Source: Paenirhodobacter populi (GTDB lineage: Bacteria; Pseudomonadota; Alphaproteobacteria; Rhodobacterales; Rhodobacteraceae). From it: a stretch of 64,000 nt of DNA. This document shows positions 44,643 through 55,900 of the stretch, piece after piece. Position 1 is the stretch's first letter. The number at the start of each line of letters is the position of its first letter. The notes under the pieces are model-generated. The model was not told the DNA's origin, made no database searches, and saw nothing but the letters and a program-made list of their open reading frames with translations. Both the position numbers and the translations under genes were made by a program. Location: positions 1-64,000 of the forward strand of contig NZ_SAUZ01000023.1 of assembly GCF_004022215.1 (NCBI RefSeq), given 5' to 3'.

Positions 44643-45362
44643 ATCGATATCTGAGCGTCCTTCTGTCGGTCGATTGTTTGTCCGGATGCCCTTCAGCCAG
44701 TCGTCTTGGAATCCTCTCCGTCCCCGGAGAGAACATATGGCGCCGTAAGGGCATGATATGATTGTCGAATCCCCCAAGCCGCGATCAATCCAAAGATGAT
44801 GCAGCCACACACCCGGACAAGATCATGCCGGGCATCCAAGGGGGAACGTTGATTGACGGGACTCAGGGTAACGTCGCGTCCCCCGAGGGTCAACCCGATC
44901 GCCGACCAGCGCCGCAGGCCCCCGAATCCGCGGCGCTGCTACCCGGCGATGGCCCCGCGCGCCCCTGAACCAGCCTCCCATGAGTGCGCTGCGGAACCGC
45001 CCAGAGCGCCCTCCCTGCCATCATCTTTCCATAAATATCCCGGGGGTGAGCGCGGAACGCGCGAGGGGGCTGGCCCCCTGCTGCCCCTCCATACGCGCGC
45101 ATTTCGGTTTTGAAGGCCCATCCGCCAGCCCGATGATACCGGATGACCGACATGACCCGATCCCGCGCCGCCACAAACCTCCCCGCCCGCCAGACCTGAA
45201 CGCATCCGTCAAGTTAGCTATGACGAGATCGCGGTTCACAAACCCCCGGACTGCTTCTAAGCCTCGGATGTCCCGGCCTGACTCACCGGATCGGGATGTA
45301 TCTTCCGACCCGGCGCCGGGATCCGGAAGCAGGACCAACACCAACCGATCAGGAGCCGGAAC
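44643..45362. other. Divergent region, sugar porter / nitroreductase
   Basis: 720 bp with no supported gene. It holds element copy 9 (45024-45082) and AT-richer DNA near the porter start that probably contains its promoter. Short frames here lack ribosome sites and family similarity. Confidence 0.5.
45024..45082 (-). repeat. Intergenic element copy 9
   Basis: Core CCATAAATATCCCGGGGG, stem GCGCGGAACGCGC, stem GGGGGCTGGCCCCC; nearly identical to copy 7. The only copy in a divergent gap. Confidence 0.82.
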
Positions 45363-45962
45363 GTGCCGAACAAGGAAATCGAGGTTCTCACAAAGCGCAG
45401 AACCCATTACGCGCTGTCGAATACCCTGCCGCTGCCCGCTGCCGAAGTGGATGCGCTGATCCGCGAAGCGATCCGCCTCGCGCCGTCGTCGTTCAACTCG
45501 CAAAGCTCGCGGGCCGTCATCCTGTTCGGCGCGGAAAGCGTGAAGCTGTGGAACATCATCCGCGAAACCCTGCGCAAGATCGTTCCGGCGGAGGCCTTCG
45601 CCTCGACCGACAAGAAGATGGACAGCTTCGCCGCCGGCGCGGGAACCGTGCTGTTCTTCGAGGACAGCGACACGATCGCCAAACTGCAGGAACAGTATCC
45701 GCTCTATGCCGACAACTTCCCGATCTTCTCGGAACAATCGGCGGGGATGGCGCAGCTTGCGGTCTGGTCGGCACTGTCCGAAGCCGGGATCGGTGGCAGC
45801 CTGCAACACTACAACCCGCTGCCGGATATGGAGATCGCCGCGACCTGGGACCTGCCCGCCTCGTGGAAGCTGCGCGCGCAGATGCCCTTCGGCGTGCCGG
45901 TGGCGGAGCCGGGGCCGAAATCCTTCGTCGACGACGCGACCCGCTTCAAGACCTTCGGCTGA
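45363..45962 (+). CDS. Frm2/Hbn1-like nitroreductase
   Basis: A 199-aa nitroreductase-fold FMN protein. LAPSSFNSQSSRAVILFG, ETLRKIVPAEAF, TVLFFEDSDTIAKLQEQYPL, YADNFPIFSEQSAGMAQLAV and PASWKLRAQMPFG are the hallmarks of the Frm2/Hbn1 (fatty-acid-repression-like) subgroup rather than NfsA/B. These enzymes reduce nitro compounds and quinones and are tied to oxidative stress. The start is GTG 45363 with AGGAG 8 bases before it. Transcribed alone; ends 61 bp from the MBL-fold gene. Confidence 0.9.
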   Translation: MPNKEIEVLTKRRTHYALSNTLPLPAAEVDALIREAIRLAPSSFNSQSSRAVILFGAESVKLWNIIRETLRKIVPAEAFASTDKKMDSFAAGAGTVLFFEDSDTIAKLQEQYPLYADNFPIFSEQSAGMAQLAVWSALSEAGIGGSLQHYNPLPDMEIAATWDLPASWKLRAQMPFGVPVAEPGPKSFVDDATRFKTFG

Positions 45963-46023
45963 GGCCGACAGGAGGATGCCGTCCATCGGCGTCCTCCACG
46001 TCGTCTTCGCGGAAATCGCCCGG

Positions 46024-46890
46024 CTAGGGCAGCAGCGCGGGTTCCAGCACCCGCACCGTCGGCTGGCGCGGCAGGGTATCAAGCGAAAGTTCGGTGAAGC
46101 TGACGCCCTGCCTCTCGATCAGGAAATCCTCCTGCATCCCGTCCAGAAACCGCTCCAGCCGCTGTCCGCTGAACCAGTGCATCGGGATCACCACCGAGGC
46201 GCGCAGCCGTTTCATCACCCGGATCATCGACGGCTGGTCCAGTGTCACCGTCCCGTCCACCGGCGCGAACACCACGTCGAGCCGCCCGATCCGCGCATAT
46301 TGCGCGGGCGTGGGTTCGTGATGCAGATGGCTGAGATGGCCGATGCACAGGCCCGCCGCCTCGAAGATGAAGATCGAATTGCCGTCCGGCTCGACCCCCT
46401 CGGTGCCATAGTAGCGGATGTCCGTGGTGACATTGCGCACCAGCATCGCGCCAAGGTCCAGTCGGTGCTCCGCCGGTTGGCCGGCCTCGGGCCAGCCGCG
46501 CAGCACATGCGGGATGCGCGGATCGGGCCGGTCGGTCCAGTGCGTGCTGTGCGCGTGGTTCATCGTGACCACATCCGGCACGACATCCGCCCCGCCGAGC
46601 CATCCGGTGTAATCCGTCACCGCCGTCACGTTCCCCGATGCCTCGATGGCGAAGGTCGCGTGGTCGATATAGGAAATCCGCACGCTGTCCTGCGCGACGG
46701 GATCGCCGAACCCCGCAGGCCAGACCCGCTCGGGCCCCGTCTGCACCGGACCGGCAAGCGCGATGCAATGGCTGGGAATGCGGTCCTGCGCCGCGACGGC
46801 CGAAGCCACGGCCATTCCCGCAAGCAAGGCGGCGCCGAACACCCCGGCCCGAAGGCGCGCAATCCGTTCCGGCCTGATCGCTATCGCCAT
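46024..46890 (-). CDS. Secreted MBL-fold metallo-hydrolase (UlaG-like)
   Basis: A 288-aa protein with a signal peptide (AGVFGAALLAGMAVASAVAA, cleavage before QDR). The core has ISYIDHATFAIEASGNVTAV, the metal-binding NHAHSTH (reduced HxHxDH), the later LSHLHHEPT and VIPMHWFSGQRL. It belongs to the UlaG-like beta-lactamase-fold group, hydrolases of lactones or phosphoesters. The usual HxHxDH Asp is replaced (HAHSTH), so the metal site may differ. Substrate unknown. Convergent with the nitroreductase. Confidence 0.85.
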   Translation of the reverse strand: MAIAIRPERIARLRAGVFGAALLAGMAVASAVAAQDRIPSHCIALAGPVQTGPERVWPAGFGDPVAQDSVRISYIDHATFAIEASGNVTAVTDYTGWLGGADVVPDVVTMNHAHSTHWTDRPDPRIPHVLRGWPEAGQPAEHRLDLGAMLVRNVTTDIRYYGTEGVEPDGNSIFIFEAAGLCIGHLSHLHHEPTPAQYARIGRLDVVFAPVDGTVTLDQPSMIRVMKRLRASVVIPMHWFSGQRLERFLDGMQEDFLIERQGVSFTELSLDTLPRQPTVRVLEPALLP

Positions 46891-47126
46891 TCCGCCATCC
46901 CCGTCTGCATCACCTCCGGGATCATGCCCCGAAATGGGGATTCGGACCAGCCCGCCCTGCCCCTGCGTAAACTTTTCCGGCCGCGGCGGCGTATTGTGCC
47001 GAAATCGCCCGCCCTACCCCAAAGTTTCACGCTCATGCGGCCAAAGCCCGGCTCCTTCGCCGCGCCGCGGTCTTGCCCATCCCCCGCCGAACCCATACGG
47101 TGGCCGAAATCGAAAGCCCACGATAC

Positions 47127-49637
47127 ATGCCTTCCGCCAGCCGCTATCACGCCGCCCGCCGAGTCCTCTCCCACTTCTATCATATCCGCATGCGGGCAAA
47201 GCTGCGGAATATCGCGCTGCCTTCCGGGGGCGGGAAGATCACCGAAATCAGCCTGAGGGATGGCTTCATCACGCTCAGCGGGCAGGCCTCGCAGCCGTTC
47301 CGGCTGGTCAGCGACCGGGCCAGCGCCAGTCTTTTCCCCCGGCAGGACGGACAGTTTCAGGCCGTGCTCGAAGGGGCGCGCTACCTGACCATCGCCGATG
47401 CCGCGCAGGACGGCGAGACGGTGACGTTCCTCCTCGGCCGCCGCCGCGATCATGTTCTGGCGGCCCTGCGCTGCGCGACGGTCCTTGCGGCCTTTCCGCT
47501 GCAACATCATCGCGATCTGCGCGCCTATTTCCTGCGTGGCGACAGCGAGGCGGGTGACAGGCTGGAACGCAGCCTGCTGCCGATCCTCGCGCCCGCGGGC
47601 GGGATTCCGGTCCCGCGTGGGGCGACCGGGCTGCCGCCCGCGCCCCGCCCCGCGCCGCCCGTGCCGCAGGACAGGCCGGCCATCGTCATCCTGCCGGTCT
47701 ACAATGCCGCCGATCTGGTGCGGGAATGCCTCGACCACCTCGGCCGGAACACCACCTGCCCGCATCGCGTCCTGATCATCGACGACGCCTCGCCGGATCC
47801 GGTCATCCGGCCCCTGCTCGAGGCATGGGTCGCCGCCCATCCGCAGGCGGAGCTGTTGCGCAATCCGGAAAACCTCGGCTTCGTCGGCACGGTGAACCGC
47901 GGGCTTGCCCATGCGGCGGGGCATGATGTCGTGCTTCTGAACTCGGATGCGATGGTGCCGCCCGGCTGGCTCGAACGGCTGCTGCGCGCCTTGCACGAGA
48001 ATGACGAGATCGCCTCGGTCACCCCCCTGTCCAACGACGCCGAGATTTTCGCCGCGCCGGTCGAATGCCGCCCCCGCATCCTCGCCCCCGGCGAGGCGGA
48101 GGCCGCGGACCGCATGGCCGCCCGCCTCGACGGCACCGTCGCATGGGCCGAGGCACCGACCGGCGTCGGCTTCTGCATGGCGATGCGCCGTGAATGGCTG
48201 GAACGGCTGCCGCAGCTCGACACGATCTTCGGCCGCGGCTACGGCGAGGAGGTCGACTGGTGCCGCCGCACGGCGGCCCTTGGCGCGCGCCATGTCGGCA
48301 CGGGAACGCTGTTCGTCGAACACCGCTCCGGCAGTTCCTTTGGCGATGAAAAGCCCGCGCGGGTGCAGGCCAACAACCGGATCATCTCGGCCCGTTATCC
48401 CGGCTATGACCTGATGGTGCAGCAGTTCCGCGACCGCGATCCGCTGGCGGGGCCGCGCCTTGCCGTCGGGCTGGCGCTGCTGGCGGGGCGGCGGGACCGG
48501 CCTGAGCGGGGCTTTCCGGTCTGGCTGGCGCATCGCTGGGGTGGCGGGGCCGAGCTGTGGCTGAACGGCCAGATCGCCGAGGACATCGCGCAGGAAAACG
48601 GCGCGCTGGTGCTGCGCGATGCGAGCGAGGAAAGGGATGCCCCCGAAGGCGCTGTGCTGGCCGAGCTGCATTCCGCCGAGGGGATCACCCGCGTCATCCT
48701 TGAAGGCGAGGACATGGCCCGCCTGCTGGCGCAGATCCCGGTGCCGCTGGCGATCGGCTATTCCTGCCTTGCGGGCGCGCGCGATCCACTGGGCTTCATG
48801 CGCCGTCTGGACGAAACACTGACGCTTCGCGCCCGTGACGGCGACAGCTTGACCTTCCTGTTCCACGATTACCTGCCGCTGTGTCCCTCCTACACGCTGA
48901 TGGGGGCGAACCGGCAATATTGCGGGCTGCCGGGGCCGGAGGCGTGCCAGAAATGCTATGCCGCGCTGCCGGTGACCTCCGGCCGGCGTCCGGCGCGGAT
49001 CGCCGAGTGGCGCGCCGAATGGCTGCGGCTTGCCCGGCGGGCGCGGGAGATCATCGTCTTCTCGGCGGACAGCCGGCGGCATGTGGAAACCGTCTGGCCC
49101 GAGCTGGCGCCGAAAATCCGTCTCGCGCCGCACGAGGCCGGGCATCTGCCGCCACCCGTCGCACCGGGCGGATCGGCCGCGCTGACCGTCGGGGTTCTGG
49201 GGGCCATCGGCTACAACAAGGGCGCGGCGATCCTGCGCGATCTGGCGGCGCGGACGGGAAAGAGCTTCCGGCTGGTGCTGATCGGCAAGATCGACCCCGC
49301 CTATGCCCATCCCGGCATGACGATCCACGGCCCCTATCAGCGCGACGAGATCGCCGAGCTGGCGCGCCGCTATGCGCTGGATTGCTGGTTCCTGCCCTCG
49401 ATCTGGCCCGAGACATTTTCCTATACCGTCCACGAATGTCTGGCGACGGGGCTGCCGGTTCTGGGCTTCGATCTGGGCGCGCAGGGCGACAGCCTCAGGC
49501 AGGCCCCGAACGGGCTCGTCCTGCCGCTCGGCACGCCGCTGACGCCCGAATTGTTCGCCCAATCCCTGGGCCGCGATCCCTTGGCTGCCGTTGCGGCGGG
49601 GAAATCGGCGGCCAGACCGGCCCCGCATGACAATTAG
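47127..49637 (+). CDS. Two-domain glycosyltransferase (GT2 + GT4-like)
   Basis: An 836-aa protein from ATG 47127; a TTG 54 bases upstream is less likely. Residues 1-180 are a beta-rich region I do not recognise. A GT2 domain follows (about 184-440) with AIVILPVYNAADLVRECLDH, VLIIDDASPD (nucleotide-binding Asp), LLNSDAMVPPGWLERL and the acceptor-side GYGEEVDWCRRTAALGA. A GT-B/GT4-like domain ends the protein (about 460-836) with FHDYLPLCPSYTLMG, a Cys cluster (YCGLPGPEACQKC), GAIGYNKGAAIL and SIWPETFSYTVHECLATGLP. Such proteins build surface polysaccharide or glycolipid. It lies 305 bp upstream of the polyketide synthase on the same strand; a joint role is possible but not shown. Confidence 0.87.
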   Translation: MPSASRYHAARRVLSHFYHIRMRAKLRNIALPSGGGKITEISLRDGFITLSGQASQPFRLVSDRASASLFPRQDGQFQAVLEGARYLTIADAAQDGETVTFLLGRRRDHVLAALRCATVLAAFPLQHHRDLRAYFLRGDSEAGDRLERSLLPILAPAGGIPVPRGATGLPPAPRPAPPVPQDRPAIVILPVYNAADLVRECLDHLGRNTTCPHRVLIIDDASPDPVIRPLLEAWVAAHPQAELLRNPENLGFVGTVNRGLAHAAGHDVVLLNSDAMVPPGWLERLLRALHENDEIASVTPLSNDAEIFAAPVECRPRILAPGEAEAADRMAARLDGTVAWAEAPTGVGFCMAMRREWLERLPQLDTIFGRGYGEEVDWCRRTAALGARHVGTGTLFVEHRSGSSFGDEKPARVQANNRIISARYPGYDLMVQQFRDRDPLAGPRLAVGLALLAGRRDRPERGFPVWLAHRWGGGAELWLNGQIAEDIAQENGALVLRDASEERDAPEGAVLAELHSAEGITRVILEGEDMARLLAQIPVPLAIGYSCLAGARDPLGFMRRLDETLTLRARDGDSLTFLFHDYLPLCPSYTLMGANRQYCGLPGPEACQKCYAALPVTSGRRPARIAEWRAEWLRLARRAREIIVFSADSRRHVETVWPELAPKIRLAPHEAGHLPPPVAPGGSAALTVGVLGAIGYNKGAAILRDLAARTGKSFRLVLIGKIDPAYAHPGMTIHGPYQRDEIAELARRYALDCWFLPSIWPETFSYTVHECLATGLPVLGFDLGAQGDSLRQAPNGLVLPLGTPLTPELFAQSLGRDPLAAVAAGKSAARPAPHDN

Positions 49638-49942
49638 GCTCTTTGTGGTCGCGATGCTACGAAGTCTTTACGAACCATCCCCAACATGATCCCGACGGCG
49701 ATATTCGCTTGCGCATATGCCGCATAGCAGCAAGAAATAATCCCATCAGGGTATCCGTATGAACCGGCAGGGTAGTTAACGCATGACGATGGAATTCATT
49801 GATGTCCCGGACATTTCCTGCCTCGACTTTGGCTGAGTGAATATTTTATCAGCGGCGTCATTGTCGCGCCGCTTTCGCGCGGAGGGTGAAGGCCCGACAT
49901 TCTGGCTGGATGAAACGGCTGTTGGAAAGATAAGAACGCTTG
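49638..49942. promoter_or_regulatory. Upstream region of the polyketide synthase
   Basis: 305 bp without a gene, clearly AT-richer than its surroundings (49660-49860), as expected for a promoter. No specific operator or -35/-10 pair could be settled on. Confidence 0.5.
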
Positions 49943-52900
49943 ATGTCTCAAACAGTTACTGTCGGATACGCGGCACGGTTGCCGAATGCCGGGGATGCCG
50001 GCGCCGCATGGCATATCCTGCGCGACGGGCAATGCACCGTATCGCAAATCCCGGATGACCGCTGGTCCTCGCTGAAATTCCTTGATCCGACGGGCACGCT
50101 GGCCGGGCACAGCCATACCCGCGCCGCGGGTGTTCTGGACGATCCCTGGGGTTTCGATCCGGCGGCCTTCGGGATTTCCCCGCGCGAGGCGGCGCAGATG
50201 GATCCGCAGCAGCGGCTGTTGCTGGAACTCGCCTCCGAGGCATTCGATCACGCCGGAATCAATCCGCAACGGCTCGACCGCGACCGCACCGGGGTTTTCA
50301 TCGGCGCTTCCGCCGCCGACCATTCGACCATCGGGTTGCAGGATCCGACGCTGATCGAATCGCATTACATGCTGGGCAATACGCTGTCGATTCTGGCGAA
50401 CCGGATTTCCTATCAATGGGACCTGCACGGGCCGAGTATGACCGTCGACACGGCCTGTTCCTCGGGGCTGGTGGCCTTCGACCTCGCCCGCAAGGCGATC
50501 GAGGCGGGCGAGATCGACACGGCCATCGTCGGCGGGGTCAGCCTGCTGCTGTCGCCGGTGGCCTTCATCGGCTTTTCCAACGCCGGAATGCTGTCGCACC
50601 GGGGCCGCTGCGCGGCCTTTGGCGCCGGGGGCGACGGTTACGTGCGGGCCGAAGGCGCGGTGGTCTTCATCCTCTCGCGCGCCGAAACCGCGCGCGCGGC
50701 GGGCTTGCGGCTGCGCTCGGTCGTCGCCGGCAGCGGGGTCAACACGGCGGGCTACACGCGCGGCATCACCATCCCCTCGCAAAGTCGTCAGGCGGACCTG
50801 ATCCGCGAGGTGATGGCCAGCAGCGGCATCGACCCCGACGACCTCGCCTTCGCCGAGGCGCATGGCACCGGCACCCCCGTCGGCGACCCGCGCGAGGCCG
50901 GGGCGCTTGGCGAAACCTACGGGCGGCTGCGCAAGACGCCTTTGCCGATCGGCTCGGCCAAAAGCAACTTCGGCCATCTGGAACCGGCCTCCGGCCTTGT
51001 CGGCCTGCTGAAGGCGCAGCTTGCGCTGGAACACCACTACATGCCGGCGACGCTGTTCGCGGACACGCCGAACCCTGACATCGATTTCACCGCCCTCAAT
51101 CTGGAACCGATGACCGAGGCCCGGCCCATGCCGCCCCATGCGCGGCCCTGGGCGGTTTCGGTCAATTCCTTCGGCTTCGGCGGCGCCAATGCGCATGTCG
51201 TGATCCGCGAACCGGATCCCGAGGACCGGATCGCCGAGGAAGACGATACCACCCTGCCGCCCGCGCTGATGATGACGGGGCAGAGCGAAACGGCCCTGAC
51301 AGCCGTGGCGCAGGACTGGCAATGGCTTCTGTCGGGGGCCGAACCGGACGACGCGCAACTGGCCACGCTGATCGCCAATGCCAACCACAATCTGGCCCGG
51401 CGCGCCCACCGCCTGTGCCTTGCCGCCGGCAGCCGCGAGGCGCTGCGCGACCAGGTCGACCGCTGGATCGCCGGGGATCACCCGGACCGCGCCGGCTTCC
51501 GCACGCGCGGGGATGACCTGCCCGTCGCCTTCGTCTTTTCCGGCAACGGCGCGCTGTGGGACGGGATGGCGCGGCAGAACTACATGAAGGACGCCGCCTT
51601 CCGCAAATCCTTCACCGAGATCGCCGCGCTGGTCGCGCAGGACGGTGGGCCCGATCTCGTCACCCTGCTGATGACCCCGCAGGACGAAGAGGCGATGCGC
51701 CCCGCGGGCATCGCGCAACCCCTGCATTTCGCCATTCAGGTGGCGCTGGTCGATTCCCTCGCCGCCACCGGGCTGCGCCCCGCCGCGGTGATGGGGCATT
51801 CCCTGGGCGAGGTCGCCGCCTCGGTCATCGCCGGGCGGATCAGCCGCAAGGAGGGCGTGCATATCATCCTCAGCCGCAGCGCGGCCTTCGCGCCGCTGGA
51901 AAATACCGGCGGCATGGCGGCGCTGTCGGGCGGGCGGCAGGCGGTGGCGGATCTGATCGCAGGTCTGGGCCTGCCGATCGACATCTCGGCGGAAAACGCC
52001 CCGGCCAGCGTGACGGTCAGCGGCGCGCAGGCGGATCTGGCGGCGCTGGTCAAGGCCGCGCGCAAGGCCCGCATCGCGGGCAAGGTCCTGCCCGTCGCCT
52101 ATCCCTACCACGGCCGCGCGGTCGCGGCGCTGGAATCGCGGATGCGGGCCGATCTGGCCGGCCTTGCGCCGCAGGCGGGAACCATCCCCTTCTATTCCGG
52201 CTCTCTGGGCTGCCGCGCCGATGCCGTCCCGTCGGACGCGGATTACTGGTGGTCCAACGCCCGCAACGCGGTCGAATTCCGCGCGGCGGCGGCGGCGATG
52301 GTGGCGGATGGCTATCGGATCTTCCTCGAAATCTCGCCCCGCAGCGTGCTGCGCGGCTATCTGGGCGAGATCATCGCGCAGAGCGGCGAACCCGCCGTGG
52401 TGATCGACGGGCTGGACCGCAGCCACCCCGAACTGCGTCTGGCCAGTGACATCGCCCGCCGGGTTCTGGCCGTCGGCGGCGCGGTGGAGGAAGAGCGGGT
52501 TCTGGGCCTCCGCCGCACGATGCGCTCGACCCCGCCACGCCCGGCCTTTGAACGCCAGCCCTTCCGTCTGGCCACCACGCATGGCCCCGATATCTTCGGC
52601 CGCGCGCCCGCCCATCCGCTGCTTGGCGCGCGAAGCGAGGCGGAGGGGACGATCTGGCGCAATGATCTGAGCCTCGCGCTGATGCCCTGGCTCGGCGATC
52701 ACCGGGTCGGCGGGCGCGTCCTGCTGCCCGCGACCGGCATGGCCGAGATATTCCTCGCCGCGGCGACAGATCTGGCCCGCGAGGGTGAGGCCGCCCCCGG
52801 CCCCTGCGAGATCGCCGATCTCGACATCTTCCACGCCGTGGTGATCCCCGAGGAAGGCGCGGCCCCGATCCGCGTGATCCACGATACGGCGGCGCGGCGG

Positions 52901-55900
52901 CTGACGCTGGAAACCGGCGGCGACGGGCAATGGCAGGCGGTGGCGACGGCGCGGCTATTCAGCGCCGCCAGCGCGGCCGACCTGATCCCCGAGGTGATGC
53001 GCAATCCCGGTGCGAATGATCCCGCGCCGCTGCCCGGACTGTATGACGGCCTGCGCCGCGCCGGTCTGGAGTACGGCCCCGCCTTCGCGCGGCTGGCCGG
53101 TCTGTCGCAGACCCCGAACGGCGCGCTGGCGGACCTGTCCCCCGCGCTGGTCCCCGGCGATTTCCTGCTCGATCCCACGGCTTTCGACGCGGCGCTGCAT
53201 GCGGTGGCGGCGCTTCCGGCCTTTGCGGCGATGGCGGCGGGCAACGGGCCGATGGTGCCCGGCCGGATGGGTCGCCTGCGCTGGTTCGACAAGGCTCCGG
53301 TGACCCGCGCCCGGCTGCATCTGCGCTCCTTCGGGCCGGAAAGCGCCTGCCTTGACCTCGCGCTGTTCGGTGACGATGGCGGGCTCGTCGCGCTGATCGA
53401 GGAAATCCGTCTGCGCCGGATGCCGATGACCCACGGGGCCGAGACGCTCTACTGGGATGAGGTCCTGCTGCCCCTGGCCGGGGAACGCCGGATCGCCCTT
53501 GCCGATCCGCTGTCCCGTTTCAGCGCTGGCGAAGACGCGGCGAGCGATGCCGATGTGCTGCGCGCCGCCATCGCCGCGCGGCTCGCCTGGGATATCGCCG
53601 GTTCCGACGACACCACGATCCCCGAAGCCCGCCGGCAGCTCAGCCGCGCCTGGCTGAACGAGGCGGGATACCTGTCGCCCGAGGGTCTGGCGGGGGAATG
53701 CCCCTGGCCGCCGGTCGGCGAGTTGGTCGCCATGCTCGGCGCCCTGCCCGGGGATGTGCAGGACGATCTGCAGGCGAGCCTGAGCCTTGCCGCCGGGCGG
53801 ACGCCAAAGCCGGATGCGGGCACACACCCGACCGCGCAACTGATCGACATGCTGGACAGCCTGCCCGAAGGCAGCGCGGGCCGGGTGCTGATCGCGGGCC
53901 GCGCCGATGCCACGCTGATCGCCGCGGCGGCGCGGGTCGGCGGCGGCTATGTCACGCTTGCGGCGGCGGATGCTGCCGGGGCCGGGGCGCTGCGGCCCCT
54001 CGTGGCCGAGGCAGAGGCGGCGGTGGCGGTCCTGCGTCTGGACGAAGAGGCGCAGGCCGGTCAGCTCTTCGATCTGATCCTTGGCGCCGGGGTGTCGAAC
54101 GGCCCCCTCGCCCCGCGTCAGTTGGCCCGGTTCGTCGCCCCCGGTGGTTCCGTGCTGTTCGCCGAGGAAACGCCGGACCTTTTCGCCCTTCTCAGCGGCC
54201 GTCACACCGATGGCGAGGCGATCGAGCGGCTGCAAGCCGCCTTCGCCGCAACCGGGGTTTCGCTTGCCGCGCGGCCCTCGCACAAGTCCGAAGCGGTGAC
54301 GCTGCTGCAAGGCGCACGGACCGGGGAGGCGCAGGATCTCGCCCTTCCCGAAGGCGACCTTGCGGCTGTCCTGGCCGCGATGCCGGATGCCCCCCTGTTC
54401 CGGCTGGTGCCGGATGCGCCGGCGGGCGAAACCGCGTCGGCGCGGGCGATCCGCCATGCCGCGACCTTCCGCGATCTGCCCGAGACGGACGGGCCGCTGT
54501 GGATCGTGGCGCTGTCGGCAGAGGACTCGGCGGCGCTGTTCGCGCTCCGCCGGGTGGTCGCCAATGAAAGCGGACGGGATCTGCGGGTGCTTGCGCTGAC
54601 CCCTGCGGCCCCGGCGACGACGGGCGATCTGGCGCGGCGCATTGCGCGGCTGACGCAGGCCCCGGAACGCGAGATCGTGGCGGACGACCGGCAGGGAACC
54701 CCCGCCGCCAGCCCGCGGATCGTCGCGGTCACCCCGCCGCAGCCACCCGCAGCCGGGGGGGAAGACACGCTCCTGCGGCTGTCGGCACGGCGGCGGACGC
54801 CGGTGCTCGACGGGCTTTACTGGCAACGCCTGCCGCGCCCCGCACCCGCCCCGGGCGAGGTCGAGATCGCGGTCGAGGCATCGGCGCTCAACTTCCGTGA
54901 CGTGATGTGGGGACAGGGCCTGATCCCGCCCGAGGCGCTGGAAGGCGGCTTTGCCGGGCAGGGTTTCGGCATGGAATGCGCGGGCCGCGTGCTGCGCTGC
55001 GGGGCCGACGTGCCGCCGCATCTGGCACCGGGAACGCCGGTCATCGCCTTTGCGCCGCATGCCTTTGCCAGCCATGTGACCGTCCCCGCCCATGCGGTGA
55101 TGCCGCGCGGCGCGGACATGCCCGCCGAGATCGCCACCGCCGCGCCCGTCGTCTTCCTGACCGCGGATTACGCGCTGAACGAGCTGGCGCGCCTGACGAC
55201 CGGGGAGACGATCCTGATCCACGGCGCGGCCGGCGGTGTCGGCATCGCGGCGATCCAGATCGCGCAGCGGATCGGGGCGCGGATCATCGCCACCGCCGGT
55301 TCCGTGGAAAAGCGGCTCTGGCTGGGCATGATCGGAGTCGACACGGTGCTGGACAGCCGGGCGGGCGATTTCGCCGACCGGGTGATGGCGGAAACCGGCG
55401 GCCACGGCGTCGATGTGGTGCTGAACGCGCTGGCGGGCGAAGGGCTGGAACGCGGTCTGTCCTGCCTTGCGCCCTTCGGCCGGTTCGTCGAACTGGGCAA
55501 GCGCGACATCTATGAGAACAACCTGATCGCACTCAGGGCGTTTCGCAACAATATCAGCCTGCTGGCGGTGGATGCGGATCAGCTTCTGGCCTATCGGCCC
55601 AAGGTGGCGGCGCGGATCATGGACCGCGTCGGCCGCGGGCTGGCGGAAGGCACGCTGACCCCGCCGCCGGTGCGGGTCATGGCCGCGGATGAGGTGACGG
55701 ACGCCTTCCGGCTGATGCAGCGCTCGGGCCATATCGGCAAGATCGTCGTGCGTGCGCCCCACCCCGCCGGGCGGGCTCCGGCGCGGCGGACGGATCTGTC
55801 GGGCAACTGGCTGATCACCGGCGGCACCGGCGGCTTCGGCTACCGGACCGCGCTCTGGCTGAAGCAGCAGGGGGCGGAGCGGATCTGGCTGACCTCGCGC

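Noticed and set aside
6349-45082. Reading the repeated element as insertion-sequence ends or a CRISPR array
   Set aside because: Copies are isolated, lack a transposase or target-site duplications that I can see, and are not regularly spaced with unique spacers.
46881-49628. Minus-strand open frame of about 915 codons opposite the glycosyltransferase
   Set aside because: Arg/Gln/Gly-rich shadow of a gene with clear GT motifs on the plus strand.
49796-52930. Minus-strand open frame of about 1040 codons opposite the KS-AT part of the synthase
   Set aside because: Same composition effect; no ribosome site and no recognisable domain.
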